27,210 bases of DNA. It comes from Spirochaetales bacterium. GTDB taxonomy: Bacteria; Spirochaetota; Spirochaetia; Sphaerochaetales; Sphaerochaetaceae. A program made the position numbers and the translations under genes. The notes beneath the pieces are model-generated. The model was not told where the DNA came from, did not search any database, and saw nothing but the letters and a program-made list of their open reading frames with translations. Below are positions 1 through 9,304 of this stretch, piece after piece. Each line of letters opens with the position of its first letter. Position 1 is the stretch's first letter. The stretch lies in contig JALFRH010000152.1 in NCBI GenBank assembly GCA_022785155.1, forward strand, positions 1 through 27,210, given 5' to 3'.

Positions 1-683
1 CCGATCCACTGGTCCAATTCCTTTTCCCTCTGAATTCCCCAAATAGGAAGGACATTGTCAAACTGGGCCATAAAGGCATAACAGGCACGGCTATTGTTCA
101 AGAGCCCTCCTGCTAGGCCCTTCATGGCGATAAAGCCCATATTGTTTTTTCTGCATAGATCCTTAAGTTCCATTTCCTTCTCTCCGCTGATATAAGAGAA
201 AGGAAACTGAAGTGTTTCATACAAACCTGATTCAATGGCCTCTTTGGCCACACCTAGGCGATGGTTTGTTATACCGATGTGCCTGACCTTACCCTCCGCC
301 TTCGCCTCCAACATCGCTTCATAGAGCCCGGTGCCGTCATTGGGCTTGGGGCAGAAGGAGGGATTATGGAACTGATAGAGATCAATATAATCGGTCTTCA
401 ATAGGGAAAGGGAGGTCTCCAGATCTTTCTTCAGCTCCTCCCCGTTCTTTGCGGCAGTCTTGGTTGCAATATATATCTTGTTTCTGAAAGAGGCTGTCGC
501 ATATCCCAGCTTTTCTTCGCTGTCGGAGTAGGCTCTTGCTGTATCGAAGAATTCAACACCATTTTCATATGCCTTTCTAACCAGATATGCAGCGTCTTCC
601 TTTCCTATGCGCTGTATCGGCAGTGCTCCAAAGCCATTACGACATACAGTGATGCCCGTCTTTCCTAAAGTAATCCTGTCCAT
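1..683 (-). CDS. Aldo/keto reductase, 3' end cut off by window edge
   Basis: The reverse complement reads in frame from an ATG at 683 for 227 codons to the window edge, opening MDRITLGKTGITVCRNGFGA. It is an NAD(P)H-dependent aldo/keto reductase: the four family catalytic residues are all present, Asp47 (FFDTARAY), Tyr52, Lys75 (IATKTAAK) and His106 (DLYQFHN), and the barrel continues through GKVRHIGITNH and GFIAMKGLAGG. Cytosolic; the substrate cannot be told from sequence. The start has a strong ribosome binding site (GGAGGAATC just before ATG). It is divergent from the MATE gene across 90 bp. The missing C-terminus may carry the ferredoxin-like 4Fe-4S domain found in one anaerobe AKR subgroup, but that part is outside the window. 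Confidence 0.93.
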   Translation of the reverse strand, partial: MDRITLGKTGITVCRNGFGALPIQRIGKEDAAYLVRKAYENGVEFFDTARAYSDSEEKLGYATASFRNKIYIATKTAAKNGEELKKDLETSLSLLKTDYIDLYQFHNPSFCPKPNDGTGLYEAMLEAKAEGKVRHIGITNHRLGVAKEAIESGLYETLQFPFSYISGEKEMELKDLCRKNNMGFIAMKGLAGGLLNNSRACYAFMAQFDNVLPIWGIQREKELDQWI

Positions 684-773
684 GATTCCTCCGCTCTCAC
701 TATATTACTTCATCTCATGGACTATGCCATCCCCCTTTTTCTAAAAGGAAAATGTTGTTAAAGTGGATAAGCC

Positions 774-2162
774 ATGTTAAGAGAGAAGAAATCCATTTTC
801 GGAAATAAAGCATTTTATTTGATGGTCCTTTCCATCGCACTTCCCATCGCCATCCAGAACGGAATTACCAATTTCGTCAATCTCCTGGACAACCTTATGG
901 TGGGACGAATAGGTACCGAGGAGATGAGCGGAGTCAGCATCTCCAACCAGTTGGTGTTTGTATTTAATCTCTGTATATTCGGCACTGTCAGCGGAGCAGG
1001 CATCTTCGGCGCCCAGTTCTTTGGAAAGAAAGACGACGAAGGTGTCAAGACCACCACAAGATTCAAAATAGTGGCGGGTTTTGTAATAACAGTAATAGCT
1101 TCAGCCATATTTCTTCTCTTTGGTGAAAAGCTTATATCTCTCTTCCTTACCGGCGACAGTAACGGCGGAGACTTAGATAAGACACTGTTCTTTGCTATGA
1201 AGTACCTGAGGATTATGATTCTCGGGCTTCCCGGCTTTATGTTGACACAGGCCTACTCTTCCACACTCCGAGAAGGTGGGGAGGCTGTGCTCCCTATGAA
1301 GGCGGGTATCGCGGCCATATTTACAAACCTCATTCTCAACTGGGTTCTTATCTTCGGCAACCTAGGGGCTCCGCGACTTGGATGCGGAGGAGCTGCGATA
1401 GCTACAGTGATCTCAAGATATGTGGAACTGGGACTTGTTGCAGGGGCCACACTTAAAAACAGAGAGAAGTACAAATATCTCAAGGGGCTATGGAAGAGTT
1501 TCAAAATAGAGAGAAAAATGCTTCAGAGAATACTCAAGGCTGCGGCACCTCTTATTATGAACGAGGCCCTTTGGTCTCTGGGAATGACAGCTTTGATGCA
1601 GTGTTACTCAACCCGCGGTCTCAATGCCGTTGCAGGATGCAATATCTTCTCTACAATAAGTAATCTTTTCAATGTAGCTTTTCTTGCCGTAGGAAACGCC
1701 ATAGGAATAATAATCGGGCAGTTACTGGGAGCTGGAAAGACAGAAGAGGCGGTGGATACAGACAGAAAGCTTATTGCATTCTCAATAATGGTGGGTGTCG
1801 CCTCCGGTATTCTGTTGGCCTTCCTAGCCCCTATATTCCCTCGTCTTTACAACACAACGGAGGGTGCCAAGAGAATCGCCATGGAGATGATATTTGCCCA
1901 TGCTTTATGTCTTCCTCTCTTTGCCTTTAAGAATGCAACATACTTTACTCTTCGTTCCGGGGGAAAGATATGGGTCACGATTATCTTTGACTCCGCCTTT
2001 CTATGGGCTGTAAGCGTTCCTATCGCATTCATAATATCAAGGTTTACAGCCTTCAGTGTGGTCTTTATTTATCTATCTGTTCAGGCTGGAGATATATTGA
2101 AATGTATTCTTGGCTTTATTCTTGTAAAAAAGAGGATATGGGTCAAAAACATAGTGGATTGA
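774..2162 (+). CDS. MATE-family multidrug/cation efflux transporter
   Basis: A 462-residue, highly hydrophobic inner-membrane protein of the usual MATE length (about 12 helices). The N-terminal half opens with the family pattern of a first helix, then NLLDNLMVGRIGTEEMSGVS and IFGTVSGAGIFGAQFFGKKD. The pseudo-repeated second half begins near residue 245 with ILKAAAPLIMNEALWSLGMT and contains NAIGIIIGQLLGAGKTEEA, matching the first half. Members export organic cations or drugs using a Na+ or H+ gradient; the substrate is unknown here. The ATG at 774 has only a weak Shine-Dalgarno sequence. An out-of-frame ATG at 751 follows a better AAGGAA but does not give this reading frame. Only 46 bp separate it from the addB-like gene, so read-through is possible; no terminator is visible between them. 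Confidence 0.92.
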   Translation: MLREKKSIFGNKAFYLMVLSIALPIAIQNGITNFVNLLDNLMVGRIGTEEMSGVSISNQLVFVFNLCIFGTVSGAGIFGAQFFGKKDDEGVKTTTRFKIVAGFVITVIASAIFLLFGEKLISLFLTGDSNGGDLDKTLFFAMKYLRIMILGLPGFMLTQAYSSTLREGGEAVLPMKAGIAAIFTNLILNWVLIFGNLGAPRLGCGGAAIATVISRYVELGLVAGATLKNREKYKYLKGLWKSFKIERKMLQRILKAAAPLIMNEALWSLGMTALMQCYSTRGLNAVAGCNIFSTISNLFNVAFLAVGNAIGIIIGQLLGAGKTEEAVDTDRKLIAFSIMVGVASGILLAFLAPIFPRLYNTTEGAKRIAMEMIFAHALCLPLFAFKNATYFTLRSGGKIWVTIIFDSAFLWAVSVPIAFIISRFTAFSVVFIYLSVQAGDILKCILGFILVKKRIWVKNIVD

Positions 2163-2208
2163 CTTCTCTCCTTATACTTTACTCTTAGTTTCATGCTAAA
2201 ATATAAGT

Positions 2209-4770
2209 ATGGATATTCAAAATGAAATCTTTTCAATAATTCTCAACTCAGAGAAGACCTTGGTTTTCACTTCGGAAACCATGGCAAGAAACACAATGGC
2301 CTCTTTTCTTTCAAGAAACCCCCATAGAGCCGTCTTCAAAGATAGATTCATCAGCTTCGATAGTTTTCTCCTTACTCTATGTGATATCAGCGCCAAGAGG
2401 AAAGTTACGGATACAGAGAGAATGGCCTTCGTCTCTTCTTTTATAAAGAAACATGGAGTTTCATATTTATCATACTTTGTGGACCCGAGATACTCGGACA
2501 GTATCCCTTCATATATCAGATACATTTCCAAGATTCTTCCCTTCTTCCCGGTAGTGGATGAAGGGAATGCAGAGTATTTATTTGAGGAAATGGCTGAGGA
2601 TATAAAGAAAATCAGACCTGAGTATGAAGCATACCTACTGGAAAGGGGGCTATACGAAGAGAACTACCTTGAAAGGGATTTAAATAGGATTCCTGAAGAC
2701 AAGATAGTCTTTGTCTATCCTGAATCCTTTACTTCTACATTTGCCGATAGGATCATCAGAAGTGGAAAGGTTGAAGTAATAGGCATCCCTCAGCTGTCGA
2801 GACATCTTCCTTTACACGAATACAACAACTCCATATCGGAGATAAAGGCTATAATGAGAAAGATTGAGAGAGATACCCTCTCCTATAGCTATGATGAGAT
2901 TGCCATCACCTCCTCTTCCCTCGACACCTATAGGCCATACTTGGAAGAAGAGGCAAAGAAAAGGGATATTCCCCTTCTCTTCACTTCAAAGCTCCCCCTT
3001 ACCTCCTACCCGGAGGGTAAGTTCCTTAATCTTTTGTACTCCTTGGATAAAAGCCACTGGGGCTTCAAGGACTTCAAAAAGCTCTTTTCAGATCCCTCCT
3101 TTCCCTTCAAGGACAGGGAGTCGCTGCTTCTTGCCCTTCGTATCGGAATCGATATGAAGATGGACGGAGGTGGATACAAGAATTGGATGAAGGCCTTCGA
3201 CATCGCAATAAGAAACAAAAGAAGATATGAAGGGGCAGAAAAGGCCAAGGAGCTTTTCATCTCCCTCTATAAAGCCATTTCTTTGATCGTGAAGGCAAAG
3301 AAAAGCCTGGATACAGAGAATAGGATCAGAGAGTTCAGGGATACATTCTTCCTGGAGGGGGAATGGAATGAGAAGGATGACAGGATCTTCGGTACAGCCT
3401 TGGAGATCCTGGAGGGCCTCAAGGAACTGGAGGATGAGGACTTATACCAGATATTCCTCTCTATATTGAAGGACACTACTTATGTTGAGAACAGAGGCGA
3501 TGAGAAAGGAATAAAAGTATATTCCTATCCGGCATCTGCAGGCCTATGTGTCAAGCGTCACTACATTATGGGACTTGATGACAAATCTACATCCCTTAAA
3601 ATCGATGACTATCCCTTCTCCTCCTCACCCAACAAACCGGAGCCCATGGATATAGGTAAATCCATTCTCGCCCTCTATGCAAACCCTGGTTTTTCTGAGT
3701 TTACATATATATCAGGAACCTCTGAGGGCTACGATGGATCAAGGCTTCTACCCACCCTCTTTTTGGATGACATAAAGAGGATAAGTGATATTGAAGATGA
3801 CAGCTACACAAAAGAAGGAGAGTCATCCGCCATCAGAAGCACCATATCCCAGAGCCTATCCTATGAGAATGGAAAGAATACTGCTTTGAAAACCAGGGAT
3901 GAAAAGAGAATCCTTGAGGATATTTCAAATCTATCTCTGGATTTCTCTGTTTCCCAAATCAAAAACTGGGATGCATGCCCCTATAAGGGATATGTAAGTT
4001 CCATATTGAGAATAAACAAGAAAGACTATGAGTGTGAAATGGAAGACCACTTCCTCGTCGGTGATATACTCCATAAAACGATTGAAGACTCCCTGGAAGA
4101 AGCGAAAACCTTGGATGATATCTCCCCGGAGCTCTTCCAGAAGAACCTAGTAAACGCCATAGAAACAGCCAAGGGAGAGGGGCGTATCCCCAACGAAGCC
4201 GTTGAAGCCCATATATATAACTCAATATGGAGGAATCTTAAGGATTTCAAGAAGACTCCTGATCTTGATTACTATGGAGACAAAGAGCTATTTGCAAACG
4301 AAGCTTCCTTCTCCGGCCATGTCCTAAAAGATGGCATCACCCTCAATGGCAGGGTAGATACCATTCTCAAAGACGAAAAGGGAAAGTTCTATATCCTTGA
4401 CTATAAGCTCAGCGGCAAATCGGATTGGTCCAGCGACAATCTTGATGATATGAGCCTCCAAGTGATCCTCTACTACATGCTCATTTCCTCAGATACAGGA
4501 GAGAGTGACATAGACATTGGTGATAAGGAACGACTTGTGGTTGAAAGCGGTGGTTTCTACTCCTTGAGGGACAAGAAGTTCAGGATAGTATGGCCCACCA
4601 TCAACAGTCAGGGTTTCTCCTTTGATGCTGTGCTGATCAATGCCAACCAAAGAATTCAGAGGATTCTTGAGCACATTGAAGAGGGAGATGTAACACCGGA
4701 GCCAAGTGAAGATAACTGCAGGAACTGTGATTACAAGAGACTCTGTAGAGGGAGATTTGTTGCCAGATGA
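2209..4770 (+). CDS. addB: AddB/RexB-type PD-(D/E)XK nuclease subunit with Fe-S cysteines
   Basis: An 853-residue protein that fits the B subunit of an AddAB/RexAB double-strand-break resection enzyme. The C-terminal nuclease is well marked: His622 (VGDILHKTIED), Asp717 (GRVDTIL), Asp731-Tyr-Lys733 (ILDYKLSG) and the QxxxY motif at Gln751-Tyr755. Four cysteines in the AddB iron-sulphur arrangement bracket it: Cys590 (WDACPYKG) and Cys837, Cys840, Cys846 near the C-terminus. The N-terminal two thirds should be the inactive helicase-like scaffold. I see no GxGKT/S Walker A near the start (residues 12-32 read SEKTLVFTSETMARNT), so it probably has no ATPase activity. The stop overlaps the addA ATG by four bases (ATGA), indicating translational coupling. 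The symbol rests on architecture and neighbour; overall identity to characterised AddB proteins is probably low. Confidence 0.85.
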   Translation: MDIQNEIFSIILNSEKTLVFTSETMARNTMASFLSRNPHRAVFKDRFISFDSFLLTLCDISAKRKVTDTERMAFVSSFIKKHGVSYLSYFVDPRYSDSIPSYIRYISKILPFFPVVDEGNAEYLFEEMAEDIKKIRPEYEAYLLERGLYEENYLERDLNRIPEDKIVFVYPESFTSTFADRIIRSGKVEVIGIPQLSRHLPLHEYNNSISEIKAIMRKIERDTLSYSYDEIAITSSSLDTYRPYLEEEAKKRDIPLLFTSKLPLTSYPEGKFLNLLYSLDKSHWGFKDFKKLFSDPSFPFKDRESLLLALRIGIDMKMDGGGYKNWMKAFDIAIRNKRRYEGAEKAKELFISLYKAISLIVKAKKSLDTENRIREFRDTFFLEGEWNEKDDRIFGTALEILEGLKELEDEDLYQIFLSILKDTTYVENRGDEKGIKVYSYPASAGLCVKRHYIMGLDDKSTSLKIDDYPFSSSPNKPEPMDIGKSILALYANPGFSEFTYISGTSEGYDGSRLLPTLFLDDIKRISDIEDDSYTKEGESSAIRSTISQSLSYENGKNTALKTRDEKRILEDISNLSLDFSVSQIKNWDACPYKGYVSSILRINKKDYECEMEDHFLVGDILHKTIEDSLEEAKTLDDISPELFQKNLVNAIETAKGEGRIPNEAVEAHIYNSIWRNLKDFKKTPDLDYYGDKELFANEASFSGHVLKDGITLNGRVDTILKDEKGKFYILDYKLSGKSDWSSDNLDDMSLQVILYYMLISSDTGESDIDIGDKERLVVESGGFYSLRDKKFRIVWPTINSQGFSFDAVLINANQRIQRILEHIEEGDVTPEPSEDNCRNCDYKRLCRGRFVAR

Positions 4771-7700
4771 AAAAAGAGACAAAAGATAAATTCATTGATT
4801 TCTGTAAAAGAGAGCATTTCGATATATCCGACGAGAACTCAAGGCAGAGGGAAGCTGTATTCTCCAACGAAAAGTATGTCATACCTGCAGGAGCAGGAAG
4901 CGGTAAGACCACTGTCCTCACCTATCGTTTTCTCAGACTTTTGATGGATGAAGATATTGGTCCCATCCACTCCGACGAGATATTGACCATGACCTTCACA
5001 AAGGCTGCTACAGCAAATATGAAAGGCAGAATCTACAAAGCTCTCAAAGTGGCTGAAAGCCAGGGCCTTGTAGACAAAGAGGAGATAGACAGGTTCAGCA
5101 ATGCTGAAATCTGCACCACAGATAGCTTTTCCTCAAAGATTCTGAGACTTGATTCCATCAGGTATGGCATCACTCCGGACTTTCAGATCGAAGAGGATGA
5201 TGCCTATGAGGAGTGGGTCGAGTCCACCGTCAGGGAGATGATCCTTGAAAACATGAAAGACAATGATGTCAATGCTTTGGTCTCTTGGCATGGCATGGAT
5301 AGGCTGAAGGAAGCGTTCTCAAAGATTGGACGCAGCTACTTCTCCTTCCCTTCCCCCGAAGAAAGTACGGAGGAAATGTGTTCCGCCCTCTCTTCCTCCA
5401 TAAATAAAAGGACAGAGGAAGAGACAAAGGAAGTGGAAGAAAGGATCAGGGAAAACATCCATGATTTCCTGCTCTCTTTTTCTGACAAAGATAAAATAAA
5501 GGACGATGTTTCTGCCGTTTCTGCAATCAATGACAGCCTGAACAATAACACGGCCCTTCCTGAGGTCAAGTTCTCTTTGAAGAAGAAAGTCGGAGATGAT
5601 GATGAGGAAAACAAAAAGTTCCAGAAACTAAAAAATGATATAAAGAAGGACTACCAGAGGCTCAAGAAGTTATATCTATACCTTTCACCCTCATCCAACT
5701 ATATAAAAGGCTGGGGAATCCTGCTCTCTTCCTTCTACTCCCGATTATTGAAGCACAAAAGGGAGAGAGGCTTATTGACCTTCAGGGATATTCTTCTTCT
5801 CTCCATAGATATTCTTAAAACCAACAGCAGAATAAGAAAGAGTTTCACAAAGAGATTCAAGAGAATAATGGTGGATGAGTTCCAAGATAACAATGGAGAG
5901 AACAAGATGCTCATCTACCTTCTCTCGGCAAAAGACAGCTACGAAGGTTTCAGGGACCCGACTATAGATGATATCGAAATGAACAAAATCTTCATGGTCG
6001 GTGATGAAAAACAGTCGATTTACCGTTTCCGTGGTGCAGATGTATCTGTATTTAAAAACATTGCATCTGACTTTGGTGAGGATAGAGTCTTGTCCCTGAC
6101 GGAGAACTTCAGATCCGAAAGCACTGTAATAAACAGAATAAACAGAATATTTGAAGGGAAAATCATGGCAAGTAATCCCTCCGAGGACTATGAAGCCAGA
6201 TACCTGCCCCTTGTAAGCAATGTAAAGAAGGTATCGTCTTCCCAGCTAAGGTTCCTATGGCTGGATTGGAATAGAGCCCAAAAGGCAGAAAACAAGAAGG
6301 AAAAGACGGATGAACACTTATCTGAAGCCTATGGCGTGGCCAAGTTCATAAAAGAAGAAATCATGGGCAATAAAGGGAAATGGCAGGTATCAAAAGGGAG
6401 GGAAGGAGGAGAAAGGGACCCTGAATACTCAGATATAGCCATACTCCTGAGAAAGGGTAGCAACCAATCGGACTTTGAAAAAGCCTTGAGGCACTTTTCC
6501 ATTCCATTCAATGTAACGGAAAACAAGTCGCTGACCATGGATGCAGTCCTCAACGACTTCTACTCAGTGCTGCAGCTTACCGTCTACGGCTATGACGACA
6601 CACTCTCCTTTGCGTCCTATCTGGCCTCTCCCTTCGCTTCCCTTTCCGAGAAGGGAATAAAGATGGTTTTGGATAACCAGAAGAATGACAGGCCACTCTC
6701 CTTTTCCCTCTCCTCAGAGGATTCCATCTCCCTTTCCTTTGCCTTGGAGACACTCCAGGGAGCAAAGGAAATCGTGAAGGAAGGAAGAATCACTCCCCTC
6801 ATTACATACCTATGGATAGACAGGGGATATAGATTCTTCATTGAGGCCAAGGAAGAGAACAAAGTGTATTCAGAGCACTATGATTACCTCTTCGCCCTCT
6901 CTTCCTCCTACGACAATGATGGCAAATCCCTTATCGAGCTTTTGGACAGGATAAGACCCCTCCTTGGAAAGGAATCGGATCTGAAAGATATTACTGTCCA
7001 GGAGGAGACAAAGAGCGGAGTCACCATTGAGACCATCCATAAATCCAAGGGCCTGGAGTACCCAATTGTGTTCATCTCGGACACAGGAGGAAAAACCAGT
7101 GGAGGCGGTTTATCCATAAGCGTCATTCCCGACGACAATGGCATTCCTACCATTCCGTTTGTCTATGATGAAAAAGAAAACAAAATGGAGAATCCTTGGA
7201 AAGACTACTACAAGGATGAGGAAGATAGTCTGGAGAACGCCGAAGCAAAGAGAATACTCTATGTAGCTGCAACCAGGGCCCAGCATCACCTTATATTCTC
7301 AGGAGCCTTCAATAATGAAGGAGACCCCTCTTCCCAGTCAAAACAGAAGAATCTCCTTTATTATATCGCCCAAGGACTGGGATTCCAGTTTGAATACCAG
7401 AAGAAACCAAAGGAGAGGATTGGATATTCATGCTCATTTTGGGATGTGGATGGACTGGGTAAAGAATGGGAATTCCAAGAGACGGAAATATTTCCTGAAG
7501 ATTTGTCTGTATTCAGAAAACGAAGACTGAAAAAGGGAAGTGAAATCAATGAAGAGTGGTATAAGGCCCCCAGGGAGAGGAAGGAAATAAAGGGCAAGGA
7601 AAAGTGTGGAGTCACAACTTTTATAGAAAAGGAAGACTTCTCCTCCACTCTCCTCCCTTCCTCACTCTATACTCCATCATCCAAGGATAAAGGTAGTATC

Positions 7701-8237
7701 CTACCTAGATTATCCATTGATGACTGGCTCGTGAAAACCGATGTGGATTCCACTTTATCGGATGACGAGAGAAGAGACAGGGAGAAAGCTTTAAGGGAAG
7801 AAAGGATTACTCAGTTCGGCACCTTGGTCCACAAAACCATTGAAGACAAGCTTAAAGGTAATCCAGAGGACTACTCTTCATTCTTCAAAGGTGAAAAAGG
7901 AAGAAACGAAGTCATCAAGGAGGCTTTGAGACTAAGGGATGGATTCTTCTCCTCCACTTTTTATAAGGAAAAGCTAAAGGGCTTCACCCTTACTCCGGAG
8001 AGAAGCTTTATGGTGAAGGATGGAGAGAGTTACGTGGAGGGCATTATTGACCTTTATGGAGAGAAGGATGACGAAATATATATCGTCGACTATAAAACCG
8101 ACTCCATAAGGGTGGACAGCAGCCATAGAAACCAGCTTAATTACTACAAAGAAGCTGTAAGGACCATGTATCCGAATAAAAAGATAAAGGCTGCTGTATT
8201 CTACTTAAGGGACCCGGAGAACATACTGGAAATATGA
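4767..8237 (+). CDS. addA: AddA-type UvrD-family helicase-nuclease
   Basis: A 1156-residue superfamily 1 helicase with a C-terminal nuclease, the A subunit of the AddAB complex that resects double-strand breaks for RecA loading. All helicase motifs are readable: Walker A AGAGSGKTT (41-49), motif II VDEFQD (369-374), motif III VGDEKQSIYRFRGADV (411-426), motif IV LTENFRSE (444-451), motif V TIHKSKGLEYP (756-766), motif VI LYVAATRAQ (831-839). The PD-(D/E)XK nuclease follows: His1022 (GTLVHKTIED), Asp1095 (GIIDLYG), Asp1108-Tyr-Lys1110 (IVDYKTD), then QLNYYKEA near 1121. Length is typical of AddA. It starts inside the addB stop codon. The gene ends six bases before the stop of the opposing DUF3267 gene. 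Confidence 0.94.
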   Translation: MKKETKDKFIDFCKREHFDISDENSRQREAVFSNEKYVIPAGAGSGKTTVLTYRFLRLLMDEDIGPIHSDEILTMTFTKAATANMKGRIYKALKVAESQGLVDKEEIDRFSNAEICTTDSFSSKILRLDSIRYGITPDFQIEEDDAYEEWVESTVREMILENMKDNDVNALVSWHGMDRLKEAFSKIGRSYFSFPSPEESTEEMCSALSSSINKRTEEETKEVEERIRENIHDFLLSFSDKDKIKDDVSAVSAINDSLNNNTALPEVKFSLKKKVGDDDEENKKFQKLKNDIKKDYQRLKKLYLYLSPSSNYIKGWGILLSSFYSRLLKHKRERGLLTFRDILLLSIDILKTNSRIRKSFTKRFKRIMVDEFQDNNGENKMLIYLLSAKDSYEGFRDPTIDDIEMNKIFMVGDEKQSIYRFRGADVSVFKNIASDFGEDRVLSLTENFRSESTVINRINRIFEGKIMASNPSEDYEARYLPLVSNVKKVSSSQLRFLWLDWNRAQKAENKKEKTDEHLSEAYGVAKFIKEEIMGNKGKWQVSKGREGGERDPEYSDIAILLRKGSNQSDFEKALRHFSIPFNVTENKSLTMDAVLNDFYSVLQLTVYGYDDTLSFASYLASPFASLSEKGIKMVLDNQKNDRPLSFSLSSEDSISLSFALETLQGAKEIVKEGRITPLITYLWIDRGYRFFIEAKEENKVYSEHYDYLFALSSSYDNDGKSLIELLDRIRPLLGKESDLKDITVQEETKSGVTIETIHKSKGLEYPIVFISDTGGKTSGGGLSISVIPDDNGIPTIPFVYDEKENKMENPWKDYYKDEEDSLENAEAKRILYVAATRAQHHLIFSGAFNNEGDPSSQSKQKNLLYYIAQGLGFQFEYQKKPKERIGYSCSFWDVDGLGKEWEFQETEIFPEDLSVFRKRRLKKGSEINEEWYKAPRERKEIKGKEKCGVTTFIEKEDFSSTLLPSSLYTPSSKDKGSILPRLSIDDWLVKTDVDSTLSDDERRDREKALREERITQFGTLVHKTIEDKLKGNPEDYSSFFKGEKGRNEVIKEALRLRDGFFSSTFYKEKLKGFTLTPERSFMVKDGESYVEGIIDLYGEKDDEIYIVDYKTDSIRVDSSHRNQLNYYKEAVRTMYPNKKIKAAVFYLRDPENILEI

Positions 8238-8243
8238 TAATTA

Positions 8244-8825
8244 TCAGCGGGACCAGAAGCTCATGTCTGTCCCGCTGTCCGTAATGAGGATATCCCTACT
8301 CTTCTCTTTTCTCAGTTTTATGGAAACGTAGATATCTCCGACGGAGCCTGAAACGTTCATTATCTCCATTACATACCAGACCAAGGAAAGGCTGGGATTC
8401 AAAACCATCAAGGAAATAAAGACGACAGAGAAGACCAAAAGAGGTGCAAGGGCCACAGCGTAGTATTCCTTTCTATCCACTACAGCTTCCTTACTTCCAC
8501 AATATGCATATACAAGCTTCCAGCCAAAGGATAGCTTCTCATCGGTATATTTCTTCAGAACTATGCCATGAACTATTTCATGTAGTGGAATATAGAGAAT
8601 CAGAGAGATGAGAAGAACAATGGAAGATAATGGAAAGGTGGTTTCCAGATTGAACTCTATGATTCCACCCATTATCAACAACGGAATGAAGACTGCCATG
8701 ACCACCATGATGATTATGCCATATATATTGACCAGGAGTGCTTCCTTTTTATTCTTCACCAAGTCGATTTTTGTGCACTCCTTGTATCCAAGGCCCTCAA
8801 GGTCCTTTATATTCATTCCCTTCAT
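8244..8825 (-). CDS. DUF3267-type membrane protein with HExxH motif
   Basis: A 193-residue protein with about four hydrophobic segments (roughly 32-55, 66-82, 122-142, 146-160). At the end of the second hydrophobic segment is LHEIVHGIVLKK, a zinc-metalloprotease HExxH (His82, Glu83, His86). Further on, NVSGSVGDIYVS near residue 157 sits where intramembrane M50-type enzymes carry their third metal ligand (an Asp). This layout matches the DUF3267 family, widespread in Firmicutes and other anaerobes; proteolysis is plausible but not shown for most members. It is the last gene of a three-gene unit: its ATG overlaps the preceding stop (ATGA at 8822-8825). Its own stop lies inside a 9-bp hairpin, next to the convergent addA stop. 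Confidence 0.8.
   Translation of the reverse strand: MKGMNIKDLEGLGYKECTKIDLVKNKKEALLVNIYGIIIMVVMAVFIPLLIMGGIIEFNLETTFPLSSIVLLISLILYIPLHEIVHGIVLKKYTDEKLSFGWKLVYAYCGSKEAVVDRKEYYAVALAPLLVFSVVFISLMVLNPSLSLVWYVMEIMNVSGSVGDIYVSIKLRKEKSRDILITDSGTDMSFWSR
8245..8277. other. Hairpin at the convergent end of addA and the DUF3267 gene
   Basis: CAGCGGGAC (8245-8253) and GTCCCGCTG (8269-8277) form a perfect 9-bp GC-rich stem with a 15-base loop. The stem lies within the last codons and the stop of the DUF3267 gene and just after the addA stop. Neither side has a proper T-run, so it is at best a weak bidirectional terminator or an RNA 3'-end stabiliser. Confidence 0.55.
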
Positions 8826-9304
8826 TTCTTTAACTCTCCGTTTTCATCCAAAATCCCCTTTTCCTTAAGAAAGCTTTCAAGAATCGAAGCAGAGGAAAAA
8901 CAGATCTTGGGACAAGGTCTTTTCTTATAGTATTCGGCAGTTCTCGCTTCAGGTTTCGGAGAACTCTTACCTTCCAGGCCCAAAAGGTTTCTGCATACTA
9001 TACTTCCGTTCTCTTTTTCAAAGAGAGAAGCGAACTCTTGTATGGCTCCATACAACACGGTCTTTCTCTCATTGTCACGGGGGGTATTGTATCCATATAT
9101 ACTACCCAAGACAATAAAGGCGCCGCTGACTGTTCCACATACTTCCCTAAGCCTTCCCATGCCTCCTCCAAAGGAAGAAGACAGGGAAAGAATGGTGGAG
9201 AAGGACTCTTCTGGAAAGAAATCTCTATAAGCCATGAGAATGGACTGGGTGCAGTTATATCCTTCAAGGAAATGGGAATAAGCCTCCTCCCCCCTATTTC
9301 TCAT
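8822..9304 (-). CDS. C_GCAxxG_C_C family putative redox/metal protein
   Basis: A 160-residue protein carrying the cysteine pattern that names the C_GCAxxG_C_C family: Cys18 (YNCTQSIL), a glycine-rich FGGGMGR segment, Cys56 (VCGTVSGA, in place of GCAxxG), Cys104 (VCRNLLGL) and Cys131/Cys135 (CPKICFSSA). Family members are thought to be redox-active or metal-binding and occur mostly in anaerobes; no reaction is established. I chose the ATG at 9302-9304 because a strong Shine-Dalgarno (GGGGG) sits six bases upstream. A TTG at 9328 extends the frame but has no such site and would run deeper into the preceding gene. It overlaps the MBL gene by 11 bp and the DUF3267 gene by 4 bp, so the three are one transcript. 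Confidence 0.88.
   Translation of the reverse strand: MRNRGEEAYSHFLEGYNCTQSILMAYRDFFPEESFSTILSLSSSFGGGMGRLREVCGTVSGAFIVLGSIYGYNTPRDNERKTVLYGAIQEFASLFEKENGSIVCRNLLGLEGKSSPKPEARTAEYYKKRPCPKICFSSASILESFLKEKGILDENGELKK

Noticed and set aside
4489..4921. Open frames on the minus strand across the addB-addA junction.
   Set aside because: They are shadows of two well-supported genes with intact motifs, and their products look like nothing known.
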